Shown here one piece after another: positions 22,220-34,205 of a DNA stretch of 64,000 nucleotides. Position 1 is the stretch's first letter. The number at the start of each line of letters is the position of its first letter. The notes under the pieces are model-generated. The model did not search any database and was not told the DNA's origin. It worked only from the letters and a program-made list of their open reading frames with translations. Position numbers and translations under genes: made by a program. Location of the stretch: the NCBI GenBank assembly GCA_030340625.1, contig JAOPHQ010004288.1:162393-226392 (forward strand). Direction: 5' to 3'. The stretch is from Merluccius polli (taxonomy: Eukaryota; Chordata; Actinopteri; Gadiformes; Merlucciidae).

Positions 22220-25200
22220 GTGTGTGTGTGTGTGTGGGGGGGGGGGCTGTGGGTGTGGGTGTGGGGCGAGGGCTTGCTTGTTTGTGCTGTTGTGTGTTTA
22301 TTTATTTTTCTGTTGTGCACAGCTTTAATGATTGAGTTTGTTTTTGTTTATTGATATATTTTGTTGTGCTGAGGGTTGTTTATAGATGGCTGGGGGGGGG
22401 GGGGGGGGGGGGTCGTTGACCTTGGTTCTGCTGCAGCGCTGCCGGGTCCATCCTGTGATCCGCACGCAGATCATCACACGCTCGGCGTGTTTGGCTTTGG
22501 ATTCAGGGCGCCAGGAGGGACGATAAGTGGAGTTAAATAAATCAAAACGACTGGGCTGTTTGAAAGTGAATTAATCATCTTTTTTTTTATCTGCGTCGCT
22601 TCTGCAGATGCTCTTGCCGGGTTCGAGGTTACGAAACGTTTAAATTATTTGCATAGTGTATAGCATGAAAGGTATATGGAATAGAAGTATTTGTCCTGAT
22701 TTGGTAAGTGACTTCGAGAATCTGGCTTAAAAATAAATGAATGGGTGAATACATGAATACGTGATCAGACGGGCAGATATCCCTTATGAATTATTAATTT
22801 CATTTTCTCAAACTATCTTGCACCCGGTTAAATGTCCTTCACCCCCCCCCACACACACACACACCCCGTCTTTGACCAATAGCAGAATTAGGCATTTAAA
22901 AAATAATCGGTTAAAAAAATATATGAAGGCCTAAATCATAATACTGTCTTTAATACTCTCAGTATGTGTGGGATTTATAAAATGGATAACAGTTATGCAT
23001 ATTGGTACTCTAGAGGTGAGACAGGAGGGTTGGGGAAGACACACACTTCTGCTGTGAGGGAAACAGAAATAGGACCAAGGATAAACACTGAGACAGTGAG
23101 CAATGCTAATGTCATTAAAATCATTTAAAAATATACGTACATTATTTTGCTCACCCCACTATGTCCTAATTAAATTGTGTTTTGATTGATTGAGTCTCAC
23201 GGTTCTCAAGCGTTTGTTTATAATGCTGGAGACCCGAATGTGAGAGCCCTCAATCAAAACCCCATTTAATCAAAACCAAGTGGGGCCGGCAGCTCTGAGT
23301 ATGACGTAATTAACGACGATGAAATCTCAGCAAAACCTAAATCATAAAATAGAAACAAATATCCAGTAAAATAATCCTTTTTTAAAAGAGGAATAAGCAA
23401 AAGATGTCCCCACCCCTAATATAAACTTTTGCAACTAATGCAAACTTTTTTTGTCCAGAAGAGCGAATAGTAAATGTGTCCTTATTGGAAAATAACCCTT
23501 TTGTCTCACCTGAATATAGACTTTAAAACGGTGTGATAATTAGCATGAATCAACAACACTGACGACCAAACAGAAACCGAAACACGGGGGACAGCGATGT
23601 CCGTCCCCTCTGTGTGTCTCCCCTTTCTCTCCCTCTCCCAGTCAATAATGCAGGACGCCATTTCTCCCACGCCGTGACCACCGAGCGTGGCGGCAGCCAT
23701 TAGACGGCCAGGGGAGGACGAGGAGAACAAATGAAGCTCCTGGGAAATGTTTCCGCATTTCAATATTTTCCACCTCGTTGAATAAAAAATAACATTAATG
23801 TGCTTAATTTTCTCTGATTGAATAAACCTGTGGCTGGAAGGAGGACCCCGGGTCCACCCGGGTCCCCAGGGGCCTCAGGTGGCGGAGGACCTGTGTGTCC
23901 ATCTTCAACTCCAACTCCAAAACTGAAGTATAATTGAATACAATGGAAACACCGACGGATGCGAAGTCGTCGTATTGTTGCACACGCAGCCGTCCTTATG
24001 AAGAGCGACGGGCAAAGAGTCGAACAATTTAAAAGGTTGAAATACTTTTGACGTATTGCGCAACAAACGTAGCTGCTAGGAAGTTTTTTGGGAAAATCGA
24101 TTTAGGAGTCAATGAAAGGGTACGGAGAAGTGCTGCTGAGGGTTATTCTTGGTTTTGTAATAGTTTTGTTTTGGTTCATGTTTTCTTTAATGCTTTAAGT
24201 TACGAGTTGGTAAGCACATAATGCGACGTTAAGGATGCAGACATTTCTTGTTTGTGTTGTGTTGCTTGTGCTGATCATATGTTGCCGTCGCCCACACACA
24301 CACACACACACACACGCACACACATGTGACAGAAGTACTCTCTCTGAAGGCCTTTCATCCAAAGTTCAAATTCAACGTGCATTTGCGCTTGAACGTTCAT
24401 GCTTGAATTGCCATCTTCTTTGTATTTTTTGATTTTCCTTTTTTTTTATTTCAGCGAAAGAAAAATAACAGATAATTTTGACCTGTTATTTCTTTCCCCC
24501 CCAACCTCTTCAGGGAAGTGAAGAGGTTGCTTTGGGTTGCGGTTGAAGCCGTGTTTACCACCGCCTGGCAGAGCGAGCGCACCGGTGTTGCTGCACATCT
24601 CCCCGCGGCCACAGCCGCTGTCAATACTTTACATGGAATGAGCAGGTGGAGCGAGATCAATCCTTGTTGTTTTCCTGCTCCTCATATTGGATTTTCAGTT
24701 TGCACCCCCCCCCCCCCGGGATACGAACTGTACTGAAATATTTCTCGGCTTACTCTCAGGACATTGGTTTTTTTTGTGTGTGAGAAACGCAGACTTTTTT
24801 GGGGGGAATGGGAGCGTGACTCGCTATCCTGTGGCTGGCCTGCAGCCTCTCAGGCCCTGTGAGAAGAGGAGCGATGCAGCAGCACAGATGTGGACCGCTT
24901 GGACCGGGATATCGTATCGTCATCACTGGATTTACATGTGAAGAAATACACCGGGTGGGAGTAATGGCCTGCAAGGCAAGTTCATTTATATAGTTATATA
25001 TATTATAAGTATATAATATATATAAGAGTTATAATATATTATAACACAAATGCCATTCGGAGGAGTCACATTTTCAAGACATGTAAAGGACAATCATGAA
25101 AAAAAACACAAAAAAAAGACAATCAAAGAAGGAAGTAAACTAATCAATATAACATAACATGTTTTTAAATAAAAAGCTGCAGCAATAAAAGTGCTGTAAT

Positions 25201-25290
25201 AAATATCTTTACCCGTAACAGTGGATCCAATGCCACATGAATGTCGTTTTACCAAATCTAAACATGTGGTGTTGTTAATGAAATGGCCTG
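22220..25290. other. intergenic with simple repeats
   Basis: Holds poly-G at 22391-22412, a C/AC run at 22842-22864 and (CA)n at 24294-24315. Unique stretches near 23210-23330 and 23560-23720 are mixed in composition and might be conserved. No gene was recognised. Confidence 0.5.
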
Positions 25291-25295
25291 GTTTG

Positions 25296-25298
<3 letters not shown>

Positions 25299-25362
<64 letters not shown>

Positions 25363-25402
25363 GAGAGGGAGACAGGGAGACAGAGAGAGAGAGAGAGAGA
25401 GG
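25299..25402 (+). repeat. (GA)n microsatellite
   Basis: A pure GA run of about 60 bp, an interruption (ACATAGAGAGGGAGACAGGG), then a second GA run. It is polypurine on the plus strand and so could form triplex DNA. The Arg-Glu reading frames here are repeat artefacts. Confidence 0.95.
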
Positions 25403-25559
25403 GGGTATGCATGTTACCTCTCCCTGTGTCCTGTGTGTCGGAGGGCCCCAGCAGGCGGCGTGTGTTGGGGGTAAACTGCCGCAACGGTGTATCTTTTACG
25501 TTTTGTGCTTTGGTGATGTAAATGTCCGACGCCATTTGAATCTGAGCGAGAGACTGCGA

Positions 25560-25690
25560 GACGTGATGTGTTTCCTAGACAGCGGATAACGACAGCGAGG
25601 TCGCCGAGCGTTGCCGCAGAGTCACTTCCTGCCACTGCGGCGCTCGGTAACGAGGCGGCGGCCGGCCGACGACGACCGCCATTCCAAGAT
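25560..25690. promoter_or_regulatory. CpG-dense patch
   Basis: A second local concentration of CpG (GGTCGCCGAGCG, GCGGCGCTCGG, GGCGGCGGCCGGCCGACGAC). It is of unknown function and has no associated exon. Confidence 0.25.
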
Positions 25691-26160
25691 ATTCCTGCTT
25701 TGATGTCCTTCTTGGAAAATATCTGGTTCATTTGTTCCCACGGTAAAAAAAAGAGCAAAAAGGGCGGCAGGGGTTTGTTTGTGGCACTTTCCAGGGGACC
25801 TCGGCCTCCACACAACAACAACAACAACAACCAATTTACATAATCAAAAACACACAAAGACGCTGTTAGCGAGCCTACGTCGTTCAGACGCGTTTCTTTT
25901 CTAGTATAACGCCTTTCCGTGTCTTACGCCGAATCCTACAATGGCGGAAAACATACACAACTGTAAAATCTGCAATTTTCCACTTGCTGAGCACAAATTG
26001 AGGAAATCCCATCGGATTAAAACCACATATTCGCTTTCCAAAAAAAAAAAAAGCTATATTGGGAGTCGATACATGATGTCATGAGGCTTTGTAAATACAT
26101 TTTAAAATGACAAACCCTCACACTTGGGTTCACATTGTGCCACCGGCTGCTATGTGAAGC

Positions 26161-26162
<2 letters not shown>

Positions 26163-26209
<47 letters not shown>

Positions 26210-26391
26210 GCGCGCGACACACAATGCATCCGACGTCCCTCATTCCAATGTACACTTTTCTTTCCCCAGACGTTGCCGGTATTGTGCGCTGCGTATTTGG
26301 TGGGGGGAAAACAGCTGGCTCAGTGGTGTATGTGTTCATTATGGCTCACGCATAGATTTACTGATTCACTTAGCGTCAACTGCAGCACGCG

Positions 26392-26422
<31 letters not shown>

Positions 26423-26582
26423 ACACGCTTGCACGCACACACACATACACACACACAGCAGACACGGGCACAAGCACACACACACACACACACACACAAG
26501 TACACACACACATACGCTTGCATGCACGCACGCACACACACACACAGCAGACACGGGCACAAACACACACACACACACACAT
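26163..26582. repeat. compound (CA)n microsatellite cluster
   Basis: A pure (CA)n run at 26163-26206 ends in CGCGCGCG. A second, imperfect CA/CG array lies at about 26388-26582 and contains an internal duplication of the motif CACAGCAGACACGGGCACAA (near 26454 and 26543). Alternating purine-pyrimidine runs of this kind can adopt Z-DNA. The 198-229 codon frames of Thr-His are artefacts. Confidence 0.95.
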
Positions 26583-26599
26583 TTACTGCAGGCATGTGT

Positions 26600-27425
26600 G
26601 GTTGTACAACAGACGCGTTTACATCTATTACTTCTGCTGACATGTTTGTTTCTGTGGAGAAAACACCGGGGGTTAGTGTTCCTGGGGGGGGAGACATCTC
26701 CATGTTTTATCTCCTGGTAATACTCCTCAAAGAGACCAGGGCTGTACCAACCCCCAGCCCAGGCGGACCGCTGGAGATCAACATACATAGAGGAACTAGC
26801 CTCAGCATATATATGGTAACGTAAGGCCTTGGTCAAAAGATGACAGACACATCATCATTAATGTGCAGACAGGGGTGCATGGCCTGTCATATAAAAACAT
26901 CTGGATCTACAGGAGTAGATCTAGTAGATCTAAAGACTACGTTTGGAGGAGTCCCTTCGTTGTTTGCGCGACACACATACAAGTTTCATCCTCATTGGGA
27001 ATACGTGTGGAGGGTTTTGAGTTTGTCATCTAGGCCCCTACACGTGTAACCGATCCTCACCACATTTTGTACTTCCTGTTCTACAAGCGGAGCATGTATT
27101 GAATCCTCAATATCTGTGTACAGTATATAACCAAGTGGCCTTATTTACGTTCAGATATATTTTTTGTACCTACCTTTTATGGTACTCGGATGTAACATTA
27201 GCCAGTCACAAACTCATTCAGCACCACCCTCATTATAGCCGATCACACACACCTGCAAGGTCTCTCAACAGCAAACACTCAAGCACATGCTACAGAAGGA
27301 GGAAGTATTGAAAAGTGAGGTAAGGATTTAATTGAATGTATTTTAAAGACTGTTTATATATGAAGTGCAGAATGTGTCCTGTGTTCCTGTGGAGGCGTGT
27401 GACATGAGCAAGGCACCCGAACCTG
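26600..27425. other. intergenic, nothing recognised
   Basis: Mixed composition. A patch of AGATCT-rich sequence lies near 26911-26932. No gene or element was identified. Confidence 0.5.
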
Positions 27426-27427
27426 GC

Positions 27428-27578
27428 TAGCCTGGTATCAGACTGAACTGTCAACTCGTTACTCCATTTCCATCAGAATCAGTCAACTCGGGGGAGGGGG
27501 TTCGAAGGTCTGGACCCAGGCTAAGGTCTGGACCCGGGCAAAGGTCTGGACCCAGGCTAAGGTCTGGACCCAGGCAAA
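27428..27578. mobile_element. short TIR element with amplified terminal repeat
   Basis: The left end TAGCCTGGTATCAGAC and the right end GGTCTGGACCCAGGCTA (27507-27523) are imperfect inverted repeats starting TAGCCTGG. Three further copies of the right-end motif (GGTCTGGACCC[AG]GGC) follow head to tail every 19-20 bp up to 27578. It looks like a MITE whose right terminus expanded into a tandem array. Confidence 0.5.
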
Positions 27579-27579
27579 A

Positions 27580-28379
27580 ACCTTACTACCTCATCTTCCA
27601 ACGCCTGGAATAGATGAGCTGAAGAGCGCCAAACATTTAGTTCTGAATTAACTGAGGAAATGGTGTTTGTAGGGCCGGTTTTTAGTTTTTACCAGCTTAC
27701 TATTGTGTTGTGTTTGTATTTCTTAGTAAACTTGTCTTTTTCATCTTGATCCTGAATTCTCTTGCATGCTCTTACGGACAGAAATATGACAGAATTATGG
27801 CCTGATCCTGGTACCCCCCCCCCCCCCCCATGTTGCTTGCAACTTTAATGTCACTTTGTTTTCAAAGCCGTTCAAAGTCATTGCACTCCACACACTACAG
27901 GAACAAACTTAACATTTATCGTGATATCTCATGTGTGTTAAGGCTACTAGTGCTATCCAGTGGTAGAAATCCAAGTTACAATGTACCATATTGGTAGAAA
28001 AATAATTAATTTAAAAAATGTTAATTATGTTCATGCAATTTCTAGCCGTGTTTTCTCACCACAGGCCAACATGTGCAAATTGAAATAGCATGCTCCCAGA
28101 TTGGCTCTGTTTTGGAGGGAAAGTCGATCCAGGAGGATGTATCCAGGGGCGTTGTTCCAACTATATTTAATTCATTTTGTTGGCATGCAAGAATGATTAA
28201 CAACATCTTGGCATTGGGGTTCAATTGTGATTCATTTAATATACTTATGTATGTATGTACATATATCTATAAATGGAATATTCCAGGTATTAGTGTGTGT
28301 GTGTGTGTGTGTGTACTAGTTAAATGTTCCTTTTTTAGAATAATATTCCTTCTCTATTTCAAATTTCCAGTACCAATCT
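27580..28379. other. intergenic with poly-C and (TG)n
   Basis: Poly-C at 27814-27829 and (TG)n at 28292-28313. No gene was recognised. Confidence 0.55.
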
Positions 28380-28812
28380 GTGTAAGAGATATCAGACGAA
28401 CCCAAAGATTGACACAGTGAGGGTTATTATCATAACCCCAATCTTTCAGTGGTTCTTACACTTTTTTTTTTTCTTTTTTTTTTTAAAGGGCTCCTATTTT
28501 ACCACCAGGTGTGATGTTGAATAGCCAGTCAACATCTACCCTCTAGTGACCTCACACGATGTGGCTGGGATGATCACCCAGATGTATGATGGATGAATGA
28601 TTTGTCCATCATACATCTGGGTGAACACTCCCACTTGTGATGTCACTAGAGCGTAAATTTTGACTGGCTTGTGATGGCTAATCATCATCACACCTGGTGG
28701 TAAAATAGGGGCCCTTTAAGCTAGACAGAGACATAACCACTGAAAGATTGGTGTTACGTGATGAGTAACCCTCACTGTGTCAATCTCTGGGTTCATTAGA
28801 TGCCTCTTACAC
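28380..28812. mobile_element. outer inverted-repeat element enclosing a TTAA MITE
   Basis: The left arm 28380-28461 begins GTGTAAGAGATATCAGACG. The right arm, about 28733-28812, is its imperfect reverse complement (ends CTCTTACAC). Shared blocks include AACCACTGAAAGATTGG and CCCTCACTGTGTCAAT. Between them lies a complete TTAA-bounded MITE, almost centred. Either a fold-back element took an insertion in its loop, or this is one larger composite element. Confidence 0.65.
28483..28719. mobile_element. TTAA-ended MITE, copy 1
   Basis: Both ends read inward TTAAAGGGC[TC]CCTATTTTACC and continue as matched terminal inverted repeats through ACCAGGTGTGATG. TTAA lies at each edge (28483-28486 and 28716-28719), as expected for TTAA-targeting elements such as the piggyBac type. 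The interior repeats the arms further (GTATGATGG / CCATCATAC), so nearly the whole unit can fold back. No transposase is encoded. Confidence 0.8.
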
Positions 28813-28842
28813 AATGAACGCATGGCGTTACTACAGTTTCTC

Positions 28843-29195
28843 TTAAAGGGCGCCTATTTTACCACCAGGTGTGAGTGTGATTAGCCATTACAAGCCGTTT
28901 CAAAATTGTCATGTGACTACCCTCTAGTGACATCACAAGTGGGAGTGTCCAACCAGATGTATGATCGATAGATAAGCCTACCAGTTGGTACAGTCCACTG
29001 GGTAGGCTGCTACACTGATCTAGTCATCATACGTCTGGGTGGACACTCCCACTTGTGATGTCACTAGAGGGTAGTCACATGACAATTTTGAAACGGCTTG
29101 TAATGGCTAAGCTCGGCTGCACAAAGTTGTGTGGCAGTTGTTTTTTTTCATGTGACTGCAACATTATTTTACCGTTTCTATCATGGGGCCTTTAA
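28843..29195. mobile_element. TTAA-ended MITE, copy 2 (long palindrome)
   Basis: The left end TTAAAGGGCGCCTATTTTAC matches copy 1. Arms 28881-28965 and 29025-29109 are near-perfect reverse complements of about 85 bp (blocks TAGCCATTACAAGCCG, ATTGTCATGTGACTACCCTC, ACTCCCACTTGTGATGTCAC). The loop contains a smaller hairpin, AGCCTACC...GGTAGGCT (28975-28982, 29001-29008). The right end diverges after 29109 but finishes GGGGCCTTTAAG, with TTAA at 29192-29195. Confidence 0.75.
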
Positions 29196-29199
29196 GAGG

Positions 29200-31780
29200 A
29201 ATGTGAAGATTATTCTTTGTTTCGATGTGTACGTGCGTATGGGCATGTACGATTCGTATAATTTACAAATGCACATGCTCACTTATTACCATGCTCTTAA
29301 TACGCAATGCACAGAGGTGATTTTCTTGATCGCCAGCCCTAACTACAGCCTTTGAGCCAGAAGAGGCCTTTGAGAGCTGGCCAATTCATCTCAGTCTGTA
29401 GCGACAGGTACTTCTGTGCACTAGTCAGTTCTTTATAATGCCTCCTCATTCGTCTTGTTCCTTGAAAAATGGTAGTAGTCATATGTTTTTTTTTGTTTTT
29501 TTTTGATGACCTAATATTTTACATCAAATATTGATGTGTTCATTGACCTTCACAACCTTAATACAGATAATTTACATTTTGGTAGTAAAAAAAATGAAAA
29601 AAATACATCTCCATTCATAAACGTATGTGCCAGCATTAACTAATTAGGCTATCCAAATAAATTAAAAGAAAATGTTCCTCCTTTACTGCAGCAATGACAA
29701 TTATGGTATTGTACTATGTGATAAACATGTATAGGTGTAAGCTACATAATCATAAACTATGTCATGTTAATGGTGTCAGCCGTTAACACTGCAGCCATGA
29801 AGATGCTTTTACAGAAAAGTATGATAATTTAAAAGACAGAGATTCTGTTTAAAAAAACAATGGAAGCCATGGCACCAAAGTTCAGCATCTAGCTTGCAAC
29901 GTGAGATGGACAATATCTACAATACCTCAGAAGAAATGAGGATGCAAAATTAAAAAAAAGGAAATGCCCACCATCACCCCAGCGTTGTCCTTTAACACCC
30001 GCATAGTTTGAGTGCTTCGATTTGGTTTGGTTTTTTTAGGTCACACTTGAATGTGATTTCCATCTGCGTTGAAGGCGCCACTGGAGAAATCCCCCTCTGT
30101 TGGAGAGGAGTCGGAGAGCCGTGTTGGAAACCACTCATTTACTCGCCGCGGCGCTTCGGTCATTAGCTTCCCATTAGGTGCAGCGCCACAGAGTAGCTGA
30201 GGCCGAACGCGCCGTGCGCAGCCTGAGCGAGCGGAACCAGGCTCTCCACGCGCTCTCTGAGCTCCTGTTCAGAACTGGTGGTTAAAATCCTATTCTCTTT
30301 CTTTGTGCTCTTTGCTGTAGAGGAGGGGTAATATTAGCCGGCGTGTGCCAGCCTCGCTTTGTCAAAATTGAAATACTGTGTGGATGATTCTTTTTGTATA
30401 TATTAAGATTTTAGAGGCAAGGTTAGCAGCCGTCAGGGTTTATATTCTTTGCTGCCAAGAGAAGAAAGTAGAAGATTTAGTTTTTTTTAATGGTTTGCTT
30501 CCTGGTAGTGTTTGAAACTACTGGCAGAACGTTGCATCAGGATGTTCAACTTAATGAATGTGGGAAACTGCTCTGGTTAGGGTTCAATCTGTCATTGGAT
30601 TCATTGAGAATGTTTAACCAGCCACTGTTCAGGGATCTGTGAGCCCTTTCGTTCAACGCATCTTGATGTAGGATGAACTGCAAGTCCTGATATCTAATCT
30701 GTTATGTGGCATGTGGCGGCAGTTAACTAATTTAAAAGACGTCAGTATTGAAGAAGGTAATGATAATTGTGTGATCCACTTATCAATCCATCTGTCATCA
30801 CTTGAAATTCCCATCATTGTTAACTGGGATACCTGCCAGTTTCAACGGTTTGATAGTTGCTTGCTGCAAAGAACTGAACCGGTAGCTTTTGTGTTCTTTT
30901 TTTATTCCACCAGTGGTCACATAAGCGATAATGTATAGCGAATAAAAACTGTTTTTAACTTAAAATGTTAGGTAGAAATGCAGCTTACATGGTGGAAAAT
31001 GTACTTTTAATTTCATGACTTTGAAATATAAATTGACCTTTGGTGGTACTTGATTCCAGTAAGCACTTCGGCCACTCAATCTCAAATTCTTCTCTAGATA
31101 AGAGCTTGTCAAAAGAGGCGGGCAGCCTAATTAGAGACCATGTTAGAGAAACTAACATCAACCACCATTTGCGCTGAAGTTGAATAAGTCAGAGATGCCA
31201 ATAAACCATCACCCACCTACATAAGTAGATATGTCAAAAAATGTGTTGCGATTGCGTAGCATTTTGTGTTGGTTACCGTTTTTGAAATAAGTAATGGTAT
31301 CAATGAAATGGGCCAACAGTCCTAACCCAGTCTGCTGTCTTTTATATGCTCTAAATACTCCTTTTCTTGCGTACCCAGTGAGTGAAATGAGCTTGTTTCT
31401 CAGCACGCCATAGCCTCAAGCTAGCAGTTTAATGAAGAGCATCTGTTGGGGCAGTCAATATCCTACCTTGAGAAATCAAGAACGGGAAAAATAAAATGAA
31501 TGACACTTTTTCATTCCTTTTTATGAGCTATAATGAAACCATATTCAAGCCAAAGAACCAAAATTGTACAAAAGATGGATTGCCAATTCTCTATCATGCT
31601 TTATACGCTATTAATGTATATACTAGTCTCTACGGCCCAAATAAAACGTGTAAATGTGTTTGTATCCTCGTATAAACACCCCCAGAAGCACACCTTTATG
31701 CACACATTAATCTCTTGAAGTTGTATGGATTAATCCAAGGGTGATTTAAACAAGGGACGTCTGTGTGCAGCCATTACCAC
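29200..31780. other. intergenic, nothing recognised
   Basis: Mostly AT-rich. A short GC/CpG-richer patch lies at 30140-30245. There are no coding or mobile features that I can name. Confidence 0.5.
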
Positions 31781-31789
31781 TCTAAACAT

Positions 31790-32330
31790 GAATCATGGCT
31801 TTCTCATGCCAGCTACAATGTCTATATGATTACATTGATATCACTGAGATAATCGGTATGCAGATTAACGCGTCGACTTGGCTCATTACTGCTGCAGAGC
31901 CTATATGAGTTGCAGGATATTTGCATGATATGAAGCCCATTTGTGCTTCACTGTCGGTATTAAATCCTCAGGAAAAGAACTTGAAGCCCACAGACTTTTA
32001 AGAGGCTTTTCCATAAGACCAGAGCAAATGTTTTATTAAAACTCAACAATGCTTTCACAATAATGGCATACATATTCAATTACAGCGCAAACACAAAAGA
32101 AAGATTGCAATTCATGCAAACTATTGTCTGTGGTCCCTGCTTAGACCTTTTCCACATGTCAAATATGTCAGATACCATGTCTGAATAATGACAACAGGTA
32201 ATTACTGTGGGTGAAATCTTGGCCAGTGTTCAATATTGTAGTCCTGGCCACATTTCAATCAATTACATGTCCACCTCTCTGAAGGTGCTTTGGAAATTAA
32301 TTACTTTCATTTGATTGTGATGAGAGTCCT
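31790..32330. promoter_or_regulatory. possible conserved non-coding block
   Basis: A long stretch of unique, repeat-free sequence with many homeodomain-type cores (ATTA/TAAT, CAATTACATG, GGAAATTAATTAC near 32291-32304) and octamer-like ATTTGCATGA at 31918-31927. It reads like vertebrate conserved enhancer DNA. Function and conservation are untested. Confidence 0.22.
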
Positions 32331-32393
32331 CCTTTTCTGGGCAATGAATATTTCAGGACTAACATCCACAGATGTGGGTTAGCTTTAATGTGT

Positions 32394-32540
32394 GCCAGCT
32401 TCCAGGGATATGTTAGCATTGAGGATGTGTGAGCATTGAGGATATCTGTTAGCATTGAGGATGTGTGCTCGCTTTGAGGATGTGTGCCAGCTTCCAGGAA
32501 GGTGTGCCAGCTTGGAGGATGTATCCCAGCTTGCACAAAT
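32394..32540. repeat. imperfect tandem repeat
   Basis: About seven degenerate units around AGCATTGAGGATGTGTG / CCAGCTTCCAGGATGTGTG, period roughly 20-26 bp. It accounts for the minus-strand frame rich in Thr-Ser-Met-Leu. Confidence 0.65.
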
Positions 32541-32552
32541 GTGTGCTAATAT

Positions 32553-33022
32553 GAAACCCTAACGCTAACCCTAATATGAAACTCTAACCCTAATAGTTTT
32601 TCTTTAATAACTTTTTTTCTGAAGGTCAGAAAGACTCAGACCCGATGTCTGTTTGGTGGTTTATGGGGAAGCTGAACACGCCGGTCTTGGTCCTGAATCA
32701 TTGCGACTTTCCCTTCCGGAGATACAGCCGTGTGAAGGGTACGGAAGTGGTTTATGGTACTTCTAGTTAACGTAGACACGTCGTGTTTGGATCCGTTGGA
32801 ACGGGCATCCCCAAATTAGTGGGGATGGAGCCGTCTACCAAGTCTCTACGACCTTCAGAACAAAAGTTATTCAATAATGGCTAATCTTTATTACTGCTAA
32901 TCCTATCCCTAATATGAAACACTAACCCAATCCTAATATGAAACCCTAACCCTAATATGAAATCCTAACTCTAACCCTAATTGGAAACTCTAACCCCAAC
33001 CCTAAAACCAAACCCTAAAACT
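32553..33022 (-). repeat. degenerate CCCTAA-rich repeat flanking a short TIR segment
   Basis: Two blocks (32553-32597 and 32888-33022) are built from variants of CCCTAATATGAAA with telomere-like CCCTAA on the plus strand, the reverse sense of the array at 16865. Between them, 32605-32627 (TAATAACTTTTTTTCTGAAGG) and 32850-32871 (ACCTTCAGAACAAAAGTTAT) form inverted repeats, suggesting a small TIR element inserted into or co-amplified with the repeat. Confidence 0.6.
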
Positions 33023-33029
33023 AAACTTT

Positions 33030-34169
33030 GTGCTAAAATTCCTTGTGCACGTCTCGTCTCGCACACGCATCGTCCCCTCCAAAGCTAAAACCAGAGATAT
33101 GCCCTTGGATGTTATCCCCATGGTTACGACCCATGCCAATTTTGTGATAGCTTTTCTTTAACCTAGTACTGTCATTGTGTATGAGCGTTATCAAAATCAA
33201 CCACTGACCAGACGGAGGTCAATTCAGCTTTTTTGTTTATTTTATCTTTTTGAACTGACTTTTAAGTGGATGATTCTGCTTTCTACTTCCTTTTGGCAAC
33301 TCTCAGGACAGATACAATACATTCCTAAACTCCTTGCATCTTATAGGAGAATCATTCAGTAAGTAAGTCAACCCAACCCACTAGTGCCGTTGTTTTGCAC
33401 CAGACTCAAGTTGAGCACGTCATCAGTTAAAGACGCACCTTCAAGCGGGAAGCCCTAATAGAGATGCAAATCCCTGCCGTGCTGGGCTGACGCACCGAGT
33501 CAAACCAAGCCAGCACATGTGTATGGAAAAATGCCATGGATGTGATATGCAGCTAGAAAAAGCTGCCCAGTCTCTCGGAGTGCTATTTAAAATCTGTGTT
33601 GGTAGGAACCTGTTTGGATTAATAGCCAACAGTGGACATGAATTGGACCCATGGGACATTTGAGGGATCCATGTGGGTCAATTCCAACAGCTATCCCTCT
33701 CATTAATGTACCAGTGCCAATGGCTCTGCTGAATTTAAATACTTTTGGTGGACTTCTCAGTTAACCGCACCACTAGGTGACTAACTGGAAACACAAAGGC
33801 CTTTTTTTAAACATGTGGAATGAATTTAATTTTTCATTGGGTTGCCTGTGTTCTAGCAGAGCTGTCCATGACACAAACAATGTGATTTGTCATTTGTGGA
33901 ACCAGGGGGGTGGAGCTGGGGAGAAAAGGTCATGACCAGAGCAGCCTGTCAATCAATGCAAACACGCCCCCTAAATATAGTACTTCTGGTGGCTGAAATG
34001 TTTAACCACTCAGTCATCAACATGTTACTCGGCTACAGTCTAAAAGCATATTTAGTCATGTTCTTCATAATGGAGTGGAAATCTGTGCAAGTTAACATTT
34101 CAGCAGGTGCTTTAAGGGGCATTTCTAGTTAGTTAATGTAGAACATTTTAAAGTTGTGTTAACTCTTAC

Positions 34170-34205
<36 letters not shown>

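Noticed and set aside
26124..26836. Overlapping frames of 127-229 codons rich in Thr-His and Cys-Val
   Set aside because: Translations of (CA)n/(TG)n in every frame; not genes.
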